Shown here: positions 1 to 8,481 of the stretch, piece by piece | Numbering within the stretch: the stretch's first letter is position 1 | Layout: every line of letters starts with the position of its first letter | NCBI RefSeq assembly: GCF_017309185.1 | Contig: NZ_JAEKJZ010000009.1 | Location: 124,001-188,000, forward strand | Length of the DNA: 64,000 nucleotides | Source: Roseibium aggregatum | GTDB lineage: Bacteria > Pseudomonadota > Alphaproteobacteria > Rhizobiales > Stappiaceae | Reading direction: 5' to 3' | Notes under the pieces: model-generated | What the model was told of the DNA's origin: nothing | The model's database searches: none | Seen by the model: the letters and a program-made list of their open reading frames with translations, nothing else | Program-made: the position numbers and the translations under genes

Positions 1-1618
1 TCATGGTCTCCATGACATAGGCGGTATGCGTGTGCCCCACCGAGCGCCACCACAGGACCGGCACCTTCGTTTCCTGATAGGCCTGATCCATGTTCATGAG
101 CGGAAACGCGTAGCTGGTGTCGTGCGCGCCCTCCGTCATGTTGTGGTCGACACCATCCTTCATCAGGAAAGCCTCGAACGGCGTGCCTTTCACGATGGAT
201 TTGGCGGCGATGTTGTACTTGAACGCGGTCACATTGCCGTTCTCGTCGAGGCCGGCCCTGATCTTGTGCGCCGACATCGGCCGGTAGTAGCCGCCGGCCA
301 TGTCGTCCTCACGCGTCCAGACGATCTTGACCGGAGCGGGCGTCATGCCGGCCGCCTGCATGGCCTTGGCCAGCGTCGCGACCTCCGCCACCGGATGGCT
401 GTCTCCCTGAGCCCGGCGCCCGAAGGAGCCGCCTGCCCAGAGCGTGTTGATCGTCACCTTCTCGAAAGGAATGCCGAGGACAGCCGCCGCCACGTTGTGG
501 TCGACGGTCTGGAGCTGCGAGCCGAACCAGAATTCCGCGGTGTCGCCATCGAACATCAAGGCGATGTCGAGCGGCTCCATGGCGCCGTGGGCAAGGAACG
601 GAAACTCGAAATCGACCTCAAGGACCTTTGCCGAGGACGCCAGGGCGGCGTCCACGTCGCCGTCCTCGCGCACCTTGATACCCGGCCTGGCGGTCATTTC
701 CTTCAACTCGGCGACCATCGCGTCGCTGGAGCGGGTTTCGGCTTCGCTGTCGTCCCAGTCGATTTCCAGAAGACTGCGCCCCTTGATCGCCGGCCAGGTG
801 GAGCGGGCAAGCACGGCTACGCCGTTCGGGATCTGCAGGACCTCCACGACACCGGGAACCTTTTTCGCTTCCGCCGCGTCGAAGGATTTCACCTTGCCAC
901 CAAAGCGCGGTGCGCGGGCAACGGTCGCCACCAGAAGATCGTCGCGCTGGAAGTCCATCGTGTAGGTGTTCGGCGCGCCGACCGTCTTGTTCTTCACGTC
1001 GAGGCGGGGGAACGACTTGCCGATATAGACCCACTGGTCCGGCGTTTTCAGAACCGGCTCGGCGGGAACCTCCTCGTTGGCGGCAAGTCCGGCAAGCTCG
1101 CCGAGGGTCGCGGTCTTGCCCGAAGGATGGGTGACGGCGCCCTGCGAAACACTGATTTCGTCCGCCGGAACGCCCCACTCCCTGGCCGCCGCGGCAACAA
1201 TCATGGCCTTGGCCGCCGCTCCGGCCGCCCGGTACTGCATGAAGGAGTTCGCCATGGCGGTCGACCCGCCTGTGCCCTGCACACCGAACAGGGTGTTGGC
1301 GTAGACCTTCGGATCGGACGGTGCGAATTCGACCCTGACCTGGTCACGGGCGGCATCGAGTTCGTCCGCGACAAGCGTCGAAAGACCCGTCGCGACCCCC
1401 TGTCCCTTGTCGAGATGCTTGGACAGCACGACGACCGTGTTGTCCGGGCGGATATGAACGAACGGCTGCACGAAGTCACCGCTACCGGCGGCGGCGCCGG
1501 CGCTCCTGGGCAGGTTCATGGCAAGCACCAGCCCGCCGACGGTTCCGGCCGACAGTTTCAGGAAGCTCCGCCGTGTCGGCTGCGCGGCTTCAAGCGGCTT
1601 TTGCAGAAAATGCAACAT
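1..1618 (-). CDS. iorB: Molybdopterin-binding large subunit of an isoquinoline 1-oxidoreductase-like enzyme (partial)
   Basis: Large catalytic subunit of a xanthine oxidase-family hydroxylase, probably acting on a heteroaromatic or aldehyde substrate with electrons passed to the 2Fe-2S subunit encoded just upstream. The reverse-strand frame stays open from the ATG at 1618 to the window edge, so the C-terminus is missing. The N-terminus carries a twin-arginine motif (TRRSFLK) followed by a small-residue hydrophobic stretch, which predicts Tat export with cofactor bound, as in the IorB family. A GGSFGRRAQ stretch further in is typical of the molybdopterin-binding domain. The start lies 3 bp after the iorA stop, so the two genes form one operon. 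The substrate cannot be told from sequence. Confidence 0.85.
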   Translation of the reverse strand, partial: MLHFLQKPLEAAQPTRRSFLKLSAGTVGGLVLAMNLPRSAGAAAGSGDFVQPFVHIRPDNTVVVLSKHLDKGQGVATGLSTLVADELDAARDQVRVEFAPSDPKVYANTLFGVQGTGGSTAMANSFMQYRAAGAAAKAMIVAAAAREWGVPADEISVSQGAVTHPSGKTATLGELAGLAANEEVPAEPVLKTPDQWVYIGKSFPRLDVKNKTVGAPNTYTMDFQRDDLLVATVARAPRFGGKVKSFDAAEAKKVPGVVEVLQIPNGVAVLARSTWPAIKGRSLLEIDWDDSEAETRSSDAMVAELKEMTARPGIKVREDGDVDAALASSAKVLEVDFEFPFLAHGAMEPLDIALMFDGDTAEFWFGSQLQTVDHNVAAAVLGIPFEKVTINTLWAGGSFGRRAQGDSHPVAEVATLAKAMQAAGMTPAPVKIVWTREDDMAGGYYRPMSAHKIRAGLDENGNVTAFKYNIAAKSIVKGTPFEAFLMKDGVDHNMTEGAHDTSYAFPLMNMDQAYQETKVPVLWWRSVGHTHTAYVMETM

Positions 1619-1621
1619 GGA

Positions 1622-2083
1622 TTACGCCTCCATCTTGTCGGCGGCAAGGTGAATGGCCTTGCGGATACGGGCATAGGTGGCGCAGCGGCAGACGTTGCCG
1701 TCCATGGCTGCGTCGATGTCTTCATCGGTCGGTTTGGGCGTTTCGCTCAACAGCGCCGTTGCCGCCATGATCTGTCCGGACTGGCAATAGCCGCATTGCG
1801 GCACGTCCAGTTCGGCCCAGGCGGCCTGGACCGCGGTCGCCGCCTTGCCATCAACGCCTTCGATCGTGGTGATTTCGGCGCCTTCCACATCGCCGACCAT
1901 GGTCTGGCAGGAACGGATCGGCATGCCGTCCCAGTGAACCGTGCAGGCTCCGCAGGCGGCGATGCCGCACCCGAACTTGGTTCCCGTCATCTTGAGCTCG
2001 TCGCGCAGGGCCCACAGAAGCGGGCTCTCGGGATCGGCCTCGAGCGTGCGCGTTTCCCCGTTTATTTTGAGTGTAACAGACAT
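1622..2083 (-). CDS. iorA: 2Fe-2S iron-sulfur subunit of the IorAB-type oxidoreductase
   Basis: Small electron-transfer subunit of 153 residues, the usual family length. It has the N-terminal plant-type ferredoxin motif CGIAACGACTVHWDG and the C-terminal helical 2Fe-2S motifs CGYCQSGQ and CRCATYARIRKAI. Together these identify the small subunit of the xanthine oxidase family. It has no signal peptide; in IorAB-like enzymes the small subunit is carried out with the Tat-targeted large subunit. It is the first gene of the operon and starts opposite a TetR regulator, which makes that regulator its likely controller. Confidence 0.9.
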   Translation of the reverse strand: MSVTLKINGETRTLEADPESPLLWALRDELKMTGTKFGCGIAACGACTVHWDGMPIRSCQTMVGDVEGAEITTIEGVDGKAATAVQAAWAELDVPQCGYCQSGQIMAATALLSETPKPTDEDIDAAMDGNVCRCATYARIRKAIHLAADKMEA

Positions 2084-2131
2084 GAGGAGATGTCCCCTTT
2101 GGCTGGCCTGATCTGGCTAAAGGATGTAAAC

Positions 2132-2191
2132 TACACTGTGCAGTGTATTCTCATGATGCGCGTCTGTAAACGCCCTAGTTTACATAGGGCG
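2132..2191. promoter_or_regulatory. Cluster of inverted repeats between iorA and the TetR gene
   Basis: The divergent spacer holds three inverted repeats. TACACTG-TG-CAGTGTA lies at 2132-2147. TGTAAAC-N6-GTTTACA lies at 2165-2184. It interlocks with CGCCCTA-N7-TAGGGCG at 2171-2191. A further TGTAAAC half-site begins at 2125, 40 bp before the second one. This is the expected layout for operators of the adjacent TetR-family protein acting on both divergent promoters. Assigning them to this regulator is inference. Confidence 0.6.
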
Positions 2192-2260
2192 CGATTTTTG
2201 GGAGAAAAGGACCGTGCTTACCGTAAAGAGGCAATGAAACGAGGCCGTCGTGAACTGAAA

Positions 2261-2851
2261 ATGTCCGTATCCGATCAAAAAAGAAAACAGATCATCGAAG
2301 CGGCCGTCGCGGAATTTCAGGAAAAGGGATATGCGGGAGCCAGCATGGACCGGATTTCCGAGCGCGCGCAGGTCTCCAAGCGGACGGTCTACAATCATTT
2401 CGAGAGCAAGGAAGCCCTGTTTCGGGCAATCAACCAGTACCTTGCCGATCAGGTCAATTCCGCGCTCGACCTTCCCTACGATCCGGACCTGCCGATCAGG
2501 GACGCCCTTCTGAGGCTCGGTTGGGCCGAAGGCGAGCTCATGGTCAACCCCTGCTTCATGAACCTCGCCCGCATGGTCATCGGCGAAAACATCCGCGACC
2601 CCGAAATGGCGGCCGACATGAACGAGCGGATGACCAAGCTTTGCATTTTTTCCGAATTCATCGAGCGCGCCGTGGAAGAGGGCAAGCTCAAGGCCGACGA
2701 CCCGGCGGTCGCCGCCGAACAGTTCCTCGGACTGATCAAGTCTCGAGGGTTTTTCCCCTACATCTATTCCGGTGGCATTCCGGAACGCGACGAGGTGAAA
2801 AAGATCATCGAGGAAAGCGTCGATCTGTTCCTGGCGAAGTACGGCATGTGA
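2261..2851 (+). CDS. TetR/AcrR family transcriptional regulator
   Basis: DNA-binding repressor of 196 residues. The N-terminal helix-turn-helix is clear (QIIEAAVAEFQEKGYAGAS, then RAQVSKRTVYNHFESKEALF), followed by an all-helical ligand-binding half with an AefR-like C-terminal domain. The reading frame stays open far upstream as a GC-rich artefact. I chose the ATG at 2261 because it gives the normal distance to the first HTH helix; an ATG at 2234 is possible but its GAGG lies only 2 nt away. The gene is divergent from iorAB and probably controls it, with a substrate or product of the hydroxylase as the likely ligand. Confidence 0.88.
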   Translation: MSVSDQKRKQIIEAAVAEFQEKGYAGASMDRISERAQVSKRTVYNHFESKEALFRAINQYLADQVNSALDLPYDPDLPIRDALLRLGWAEGELMVNPCFMNLARMVIGENIRDPEMAADMNERMTKLCIFSEFIERAVEEGKLKADDPAVAAEQFLGLIKSRGFFPYIYSGGIPERDEVKKIIEESVDLFLAKYGM

Positions 2852-2877
2852 GAGCGGGTGGCCTTGCCGCTTGCTCC

Positions 2878-3025
2878 CGTCTCCCCCCTTGCGGGGAAGA
2901 TGTCAGCTTTAGCTGACAGAGGGGGGATCACCCTCTCGATTTCATTCAGCTTTTCTCTCTGTCGCACCGCCGCGCGCCCCTCTGTCCGTTTCACGGACAT
3001 CTCCCCCTCAAGGGGGAGACGGGCG
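2878..3025. repeat. Inverted pair of a roughly 50-bp palindromic intergenic element
   Basis: Two diverged copies of one element face each other at 2878-2929 and about 2975-3025. Each reads CGTCTCCCCC, then TTG, a short G-run, GATGTC, a small hairpin, and GACAGAGGGG. Each copy folds internally (for example TGTCAGCTTTAGCTGACA) and the copies can also pair with each other. This resembles the mosaic intergenic palindromes (RIME-like) common in Rhizobiales, though membership in a named family was not checked. The element lies between the convergent TetR and outer-membrane lipoprotein genes. Confidence 0.65.
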
Positions 3026-3082
3026 CAAGCGGCGAGTCCACACAGTGCCCGGCAAGCTTGAAAATGGGAAAGACCGGAAAAA

Positions 3083-4636
3083 TCACCCGGCCTCCCCGTC
3101 CGGCTTCTCGAGCAACCTGCCCCAGCGGGTCCGTTCCGCCATCTGCCGGCGGGTTTCTTCCGAAATCAGCCCGTCGACATTTTCCGGCACCCAGCCACCT
3201 CCGAGCCCCTTGTAGATCGCGATCAGGTTGGTGAGCACATTGGCTTCTGCCGCAATCAGCCGCTCCTCGGCGACCAGCAAGCTCCGCTGCGCCTCGACCA
3301 CCCGGTTGTAAGAGGCCGTGCCGTCCTCATATTGCGCCTCGACTTCGGAGATGGACGCACGCGACGCTGTGACGGAGCGGCGCAGATAGAGCGCCTGCTG
3401 CTTGGACCGCAGGAAGGCCGTCAGCGCGTTTTCGACTTCCGCATAGGCGGAAAGGACCGTGCTCTTGTAGTTGAGCAGCGTTTCCTGAAACTTCGCGTCC
3501 TGCACCCGGACATTGTTCTGGATCCGGCCGTAATTCAGGAAATTCCAGGAAAATCCCGGATTGATGAAACCGGCCGTGGTACCGTTGTTGAAGAGATTGG
3601 AGAAATCGTCGGCCCGGACGCCGATCGCGCCGGAAATCGTGAAAGCCGGCAGGAGATCGGCCTTGGCGACGCCGATCTGCGCGGACTGGGCGGCGGCCAC
3701 ATATTCCGCGCGGCGGATATCCGGACGCCGGCGCAGCATCTCGGCGGGAACGCCGACCGCCACTTCCGCCGGAACCCGGGGAAAACGGGCCTCTTTGCCC
3801 AGCCGGGCTTTCATGCCGCCGGGAGGCTCGCTCAGCAGCACGCTGAGCGCGTTATAAGCCTGGGCCAGCTCCGCCTCGTAACCGGGAAGATTGGCCAGCG
3901 TGGAATTATAGAGTGCCGTCGCCTCATTCACATCGAGTTTGGTCGCGGCCCCGTTTTCGAGACGCAGCTTCGTCAGGTTCAACGACTTTTTCTGAAGCGC
4001 GGCATTCCTGCGCGTGGCGGAAATGAGCTGCTGAAGCTCGCGCACGGCGATATACGTCGCCGCGATATCGCCGGTCAGCGTCACCAGCGCATCGTCGTAA
4101 GACGCCAGATTGGCCTTCAGATTGGCGCTTGCCGACTGCACATCGCGCCGGATCTTGCCCCAGACATCGATTTCCCAGGCGGCGTCGAAGCCGGCCGAAA
4201 CCCTCGTGATGTGGTCGTTGATGAGACCGACCCGTTCCAGGTCTCGAATGAAGGGATCCTTGGCGCTGAAGCGGATGCTCTTTGAGCCGCCCTTGATCTC
4301 CTGGACCTGCGGAAAAAGCTCCCCCTTGGCGATGCCGAGCTGCGCGCGCGCCTGGTAGACGCGCACGCCGGCCGCCTGCAGGCCGACATTCTGCCGGTAG
4401 GCTTCCGCAATCAGGCCGTTCAGGGTGACGTCGTTGAAGACATGCCACCAGGGAACGGACTGCACGCTACGCGTGGTGAAGCCGGTGCGGCTGTCCACCG
4501 GCAGATTGGCGCCCGCGCTCCAACTGTCCAGAACGGGTGCCTCCGGGCGTTCGAAGTCAGGGCCGACCATGCAGCCGGTCAGGAGCAGCGCGCTCCCCAG
4601 CGCCAAACCGAGCCCAATCCGCCGCACCTGGGCCAT
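3083..4636 (-). CDS. Outer-membrane efflux lipoprotein, NodT/OprM family
   Basis: Outer-membrane channel of 517 residues for a tripartite export system. An N-terminal lipoprotein signal (ALLLTGC, lipidated Cys about residue 22) is followed by the NodT-family opening MVGPDFERPEAP and two TolC-like repeats rich in coiled-coil helices. The ATG at 4636 was chosen over one 8 codons upstream because GGGGGAAGG sits just ahead of it. It begins 16 bp after the HlyD-like adaptor gene, so both belong to one leftward operon. No inner-membrane RND, MFS or ABC pump gene is present nearby, so the transported substrate is unknown. Confidence 0.88.
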   Translation of the reverse strand: MAQVRRIGLGLALGSALLLTGCMVGPDFERPEAPVLDSWSAGANLPVDSRTGFTTRSVQSVPWWHVFNDVTLNGLIAEAYRQNVGLQAAGVRVYQARAQLGIAKGELFPQVQEIKGGSKSIRFSAKDPFIRDLERVGLINDHITRVSAGFDAAWEIDVWGKIRRDVQSASANLKANLASYDDALVTLTGDIAATYIAVRELQQLISATRRNAALQKKSLNLTKLRLENGAATKLDVNEATALYNSTLANLPGYEAELAQAYNALSVLLSEPPGGMKARLGKEARFPRVPAEVAVGVPAEMLRRRPDIRRAEYVAAAQSAQIGVAKADLLPAFTISGAIGVRADDFSNLFNNGTTAGFINPGFSWNFLNYGRIQNNVRVQDAKFQETLLNYKSTVLSAYAEVENALTAFLRSKQQALYLRRSVTASRASISEVEAQYEDGTASYNRVVEAQRSLLVAEERLIAAEANVLTNLIAIYKGLGGGWVPENVDGLISEETRRQMAERTRWGRLLEKPDGEAG

Positions 4637-4652
4637 TTGCCCTTCCCCCCGC

Positions 4653-5807
4653 TTAGACATCGAAAGGAACGATGAAGTTGGCCCAGGAATAGAGCCTGAG
4701 ATTCATCCGCCTGAGCACCGCGACCCAGTCGCCGCCGCCACCGGTGTAAATCGCGACCGCGCCATGGGCGCCACCCGGATAGCGCTTTTCCAGCGCCGGA
4801 TCGTCGTCGAGGTCGATCTCGACCGCGAAACGGCCCTGAGGGCTCATGAACAGGAACTCCGGCACCCGGCCGTGCGGCACGATCTGCCCCTGTCCGGTGC
4901 CTTCCCAGATCGCCTTGACCTTGCCGGCGAAAACCCGCCCCGGATAGATATCCAGCGCCACTTCCACCGGTTGGCCTGCCTCCACGAACTTCAGGTGCTC
5001 CTGATAGAAGGTCGCCAGAAAATAGGGGTCGGCATCGGCGACGAAAGCCGCGATCGAGGCGATCCGGAAACCGCCGACCACAAGCCCCGGACGCGCCTGC
5101 TGGGAAATGATCGTGCCGTCCTCCGGCGCGTAGATCGTCGTCTGATCGAGGTAGAACTGTGCCTGATCGACCTGCGCCTGCGAGGCAGCAACCTGCGCGT
5201 TGACGCCATCTATCTTGGCGTCGGCCGCGAATTGCGCCTTCCGCAGGTTCGCCTCGGCTTCGGCGACCTCGGCCGTGGCGGCGCTCAGGTCGGAGACCCA
5301 TTTGTCGAGCGTTTCCTGCCGGGCCCCACCCTTGGGCACGAGATCCGTGTAACGCTTGACCTGGGTTGCGGCATAGCTTTCCGACGCCCGGGCCTGATCG
5401 AGCGAATCCCGGGCGAGATCGATATCTTGCTGAAGGATCAGCGCGTTCTGCCGCGCGGTTTGCAGGTTGGCCTGGGCTTCGGCCAGTTGAGCCGCATAGA
5501 GCGTCTTGTCGAACTGGTAGAGCTTGGCGCCTTTCTTCACCTTTTCGTTCTGGGCAACGAAGACCTCTTCCAGAAGGGTCGGATGAGGCAGCCGGGGCGC
5601 AATCTGAACGGTCTGCCGGATAACGTGCCCGTCAATCGAGAACGGCGTGTAGAACCTGAGGAAGACGACCAGCAGGAAGAGAACGTGAAAACCCACCCAG
5701 AAGGTGACGACGCCCCAGGCGATGTTGAACTTCAACAACCGGTATTTGTAGAACACCAGCCACATGATGAGGGCGTAAAAGACGAGGATAAGCAGCGCGA
5801 TTGTCAT
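4653..5807 (-). CDS. HlyD/EmrA-family membrane fusion protein, YiaV-like
   Basis: Periplasmic adaptor of 384 residues. Two hydrophobic segments lie in the first 55 residues, followed by a split biotinyl-lipoyl domain (IAPRLPHPTLLEEVFVAQNE half), a long coiled-coil hairpin (about residues 95-210) and the second lipoyl half with TIYAPEDGTI. Its start overlaps the stop of the DUF3302 gene by ATGA. E. coli YiaV and YiaW have the same pairing of HlyD-like protein and DUF3302 protein, which supports a shared function. It would bridge the inner membrane to the OprM-like channel encoded downstream. The cargo is unknown. Confidence 0.85.
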   Translation of the reverse strand: MTIALLILVFYALIMWLVFYKYRLLKFNIAWGVVTFWVGFHVLFLLVVFLRFYTPFSIDGHVIRQTVQIAPRLPHPTLLEEVFVAQNEKVKKGAKLYQFDKTLYAAQLAEAQANLQTARQNALILQQDIDLARDSLDQARASESYAATQVKRYTDLVPKGGARQETLDKWVSDLSAATAEVAEAEANLRKAQFAADAKIDGVNAQVAASQAQVDQAQFYLDQTTIYAPEDGTIISQQARPGLVVGGFRIASIAAFVADADPYFLATFYQEHLKFVEAGQPVEVALDIYPGRVFAGKVKAIWEGTGQGQIVPHGRVPEFLFMSPQGRFAVEIDLDDDPALEKRYPGGAHGAVAIYTGGGGDWVAVLRRMNLRLYSWANFIVPFDV

Positions 5808-6229
5808 GCGGAGACCCCATCCCTGTCTTCACCGGGCTTGTTTTCGGCGGGAGGGGTGTCCTTTTCGAGCACCGCCGCCGATGCCGGCTCCGCAGGTGCC
5901 TGATCTGCCGGAACGCGCTGAACCTCCAGCCGTTCCGTCGGCTCGTCCCCCGCGGCCGGTTTCGGGCCACCCGGAAACTTGCGGACGTCGACGGTCATGG
6001 AGTCGTGATAGGCCCAGATCAGCGCATGTATCCACGGAAAGACCGTGAACAGACCGATCCAGCCCCCCAGTTTCACCGACTCCGCATGAGGGTGGTTGCG
6101 CCGTTCGGCAAGTTTGCCTGGCAGGCCGCCGAGGGTGATCATCGCATAGAAAAACACCAGAACCAGGACGATCAGTAACGCGAAGGTCGCATAATCGTAG
6201 GCATCCAGTTCGAAATCGATCAGCCCCAC
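5804..6229 (-). CDS. DUF3302 inner-membrane protein, YiaW-like
   Basis: Small membrane protein of 141 residues, first gene of the DUF3302-HlyD-OprM operon. It has two hydrophobic segments (YATFALLIVLVLVFFYAMI and a second around GGWIGLFTVFPWIHALIWA) around the conserved stretch KLAERRNHPHAESV, which matches the YiaW family. An unusual proline- and alanine-rich tail of about 55 residues follows. I chose the GTG at 6229 because GGGAGG lies 5 nt upstream; a longer start at 6295 lacks this. The function is unknown; it may take the place of a pump or help assemble the adaptor. Confidence 0.75.
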   Translation of the reverse strand: MGLIDFELDAYDYATFALLIVLVLVFFYAMITLGGLPGKLAERRNHPHAESVKLGGWIGLFTVFPWIHALIWAYHDSMTVDVRKFPGGPKPAAGDEPTERLEVQRVPADQAPAEPASAAVLEKDTPPAENKPGEDRDGVSA

Positions 6230-6555
6230 TTCCACCTCCCATCGCCCCGATCGGCGTTTACTTATTGTTAAAACTTGCAGCATGGCCTCAGTCAACCGGA
6301 AGTTTCTCGAGCTGTTCCCTTGCCGGCTTCGTTTTCAGAGCCTTCACCGAGTCGCAACAACGCAGTCCGGCCTCCGTTCCGGGCCGCCCGCCGGACGGAC
6401 CGGCTCCGTCGGGTGGCACCTCGGGAATTCCGTCGGATCTTATTGACGGCCGGAAGGGTCAGAGGGGCTTGCGCCCGGTAAAGAACCGGCTAAATTGCCG
6501 CAAAATTCCAACGACGCGGCAAGACCGCGAGAACAACGAACTGGACCTTTCCTCC
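6230..6555. other. Intergenic region between the DUF3302 gene and argG
   Basis: About 325 bases without a convincing gene. It must hold the divergent promoters of the envelope cassette (leftward) and argG (rightward). I found no clear sigma-70 box pair, riboswitch or terminator here. Confidence 0.5.
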
Positions 6556-7776
6556 ATGACCTACGGCGACGTCAAAAAAGTCGTTCTGGCCTATTCCGGC
6601 GGCCTCGACACCTCCATCATTCTGAAATGGCTGCAGACCGAACTGGGCTGCGAAGTGGTGACCTTCACGGCCGATCTCGGCCAGGGCGAGGAACTGGAAC
6701 CGGCGCGCCGCAAAGCGGAAATGCTCGGCATCAAGGAGATCTACATCGACGACCTTCGCGAGGAGTTCATCCGCGACTTCGTGTTCCCGATGTTCCGCGC
6801 CAACGCGGTTTATGAAGGCGTCTATCTGCTCGGCACCTCCATCGCACGCCCGCTGATTTCCAAGCGGCTGATCGAGATCGCCGAGGAAACCGGCGCCGAC
6901 GCCATTGCCCACGGCGCGACCGGCAAGGGCAACGACCAGGTCCGCTTCGAACTCTCCGCTTACGCACTCAATCCGGACATCAAGGTGATCGCCCCCTGGC
7001 GGGACTGGACATTCAAATCCCGGACCGACCTGCTCGATTTCGCCGAAAAGAACCAGATCCCGGTGCCGAAGGACAAACAGGGCGAAGCGCCCTTCTCCGT
7101 CGACGCCAACATGCTGCACTCGTCTTCGGAAGGCAAAGTCCTGGAAGACCCGGCCGAGGAAGCACCCGCATACGTCTATCAGCGTACCGTCGACCCGACC
7201 GAAGCTCCTGACGCGGTGACCGAAATCGAGATCGGCTTCGAGAAGGGCGACGCGGTTTCGCTCAACGGCGAGCGGATGAGCCCGGCGACGCTGTTCGCCA
7301 AGCTCAACGACTACGGCCGGGACAACGGCATCGGCCGGCTCGACATGGTGGAAAACCGCTTTGTCGGCATGAAGAGCCGCGGCGTTTACGAAACGCCGGG
7401 TGGCACCATTCTTCTGACCGCCCACCGGACGATGGAATCCATCACGCTTGACCGTGGCGCGTCCCACCTGAAGGATGAACTGATGCCGCGCTACGCGGAA
7501 CTGATCTATAACGGGTTCTGGTTCTCGCCGGAGCGCGAGATGCTGCAGGCGCTGATCGACAAGAGCCAGGAGCATGTCACCGGCACCGTGACCCTGAAGC
7601 TTTACAAGGGCAACGTCATGGTCGCCGGGCGGTCTTCGCCCTATTCGCTCTACTCGGAGGAACTGGTGACCTTCGAGGACGACGAAGGCGCCTACGACCA
7701 GAAGGACGCCGCCGGCTTCATCAAGCTCAACGCCCTGCGCCTGCGCACGCTCGCCAAGCGCGACCGGCTTGGTTGA
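6556..7776 (+). CDS. argG: Argininosuccinate synthase
   Basis: Condenses citrulline and aspartate with ATP to argininosuccinate, the penultimate step of arginine synthesis, in the cytoplasm. The 406-residue protein is the normal length. It opens with the N-type ATP pyrophosphatase motif (KKVVLAYSGGLDTSIILKW) and contains GATGKGNDQVRFE and SPYSLYSEELVTFE near the C-terminus, all family hallmarks. The ATG at 6556 was chosen because it places the P-loop at its usual distance; the frame is open further upstream. A small ferredoxin gene begins 11 bp after the stop and may be co-transcribed. Confidence 0.97.
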   Translation: MTYGDVKKVVLAYSGGLDTSIILKWLQTELGCEVVTFTADLGQGEELEPARRKAEMLGIKEIYIDDLREEFIRDFVFPMFRANAVYEGVYLLGTSIARPLISKRLIEIAEETGADAIAHGATGKGNDQVRFELSAYALNPDIKVIAPWRDWTFKSRTDLLDFAEKNQIPVPKDKQGEAPFSVDANMLHSSSEGKVLEDPAEEAPAYVYQRTVDPTEAPDAVTEIEIGFEKGDAVSLNGERMSPATLFAKLNDYGRDNGIGRLDMVENRFVGMKSRGVYETPGGTILLTAHRTMESITLDRGASHLKDELMPRYAELIYNGFWFSPEREMLQALIDKSQEHVTGTVTLKLYKGNVMVAGRSSPYSLYSEELVTFEDDEGAYDQKDAAGFIKLNALRLRTLAKRDRLG

Positions 7777-7787
7777 GAACGACTGAC

Positions 7788-8468
7788 ATGACCGGACCGG
7801 CGGTGAAGGGACTGAAACAGGACCTTGAAGCCGCCGGTTTTTTCTGTCTCGGCGGCTTCGAACCTGACGCGGGACACGACGTCCCGCCGCTTCCGAGCGG
7901 CCGGCCGGTTCACAGCCTGCTCCTGATCGGCAGCACCGGCCCGACGATCTGGCCGAGACTTACCCAAAGCCCGGAATACACGGACAGGCGTCCGGACCCC
8001 CTCGACCGCTATACAAGGCGCGTTCTGACCGGTCTTGCCGACGCGCACGGCTTTCAGCCCCTGTTTCCCTTCGACGGGCCGCCCTATTACCCTTTCCAGC
8101 AATGGGCCATGAAATGCGGAGGCTTTTCGCAAAGCCCGCTGGGCGTTCTGGCCCATCGCGACTTCGGCCCCTGGGCCGGTTTTCGCGCCGTGTTTTTGTC
8201 CGCCGCACGTGTCTCCGGTGGAAGCTCGGGGACCGGCCCCTGCGAAGACTGCGCGGACAAACCCTGTCTCACGGCCTGCCCCGTGGATGCGATTTCTCTC
8301 AAGGATGGCTATCGCGTCGCGGAGTGCCGCACCCACCTGGCCTCCGGCGCGGGCCTGGAGTGCCGGTCCGGCTGCCTGGCACGGCGCGCCTGTCCGGTTG
8401 GCGCCGAACACAGCCAGCACGCCGATACGGCCCGCTTTCACATGGACAGTTTCATGGGGCTCTGCTGA
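7788..8468 (+). CDS. 4Fe-4S ferredoxin-type protein
   Basis: Protein of 226 residues with a C-terminal iron-sulfur region. One canonical motif is present (CEDCADKPCLTACP, C-x2-C-x4-C-x3-CP). A second Cys-rich stretch (CRSGCLARRACP) has non-standard spacing, so the second cluster may be modified or absent. The N-terminal 130 residues contain PPYYPFQQWAMKCGG and HRDFGPWAGFRAVFL, reminiscent of the substrate half of QueG- or corrinoid-reductase-like proteins, but this similarity is weak. The ATG at 7788 was preferred to an upstream TTG. It follows argG closely. The electron partner and substrate are unknown. Confidence 0.75.
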   Translation: MTGPAVKGLKQDLEAAGFFCLGGFEPDAGHDVPPLPSGRPVHSLLLIGSTGPTIWPRLTQSPEYTDRRPDPLDRYTRRVLTGLADAHGFQPLFPFDGPPYYPFQQWAMKCGGFSQSPLGVLAHRDFGPWAGFRAVFLSAARVSGGSSGTGPCEDCADKPCLTACPVDAISLKDGYRVAECRTHLASGAGLECRSGCLARRACPVGAEHSQHADTARFHMDSFMGLC

Positions 8469-8481
8469 CAGATCGCCTGTC

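Noticed and set aside
26..2260. Very long plus-strand open frame running into the TetR gene
   Set aside because: It is the antisense shadow of the iorAB genes; only the last 196 codons, from 2261, encode a recognisable protein.
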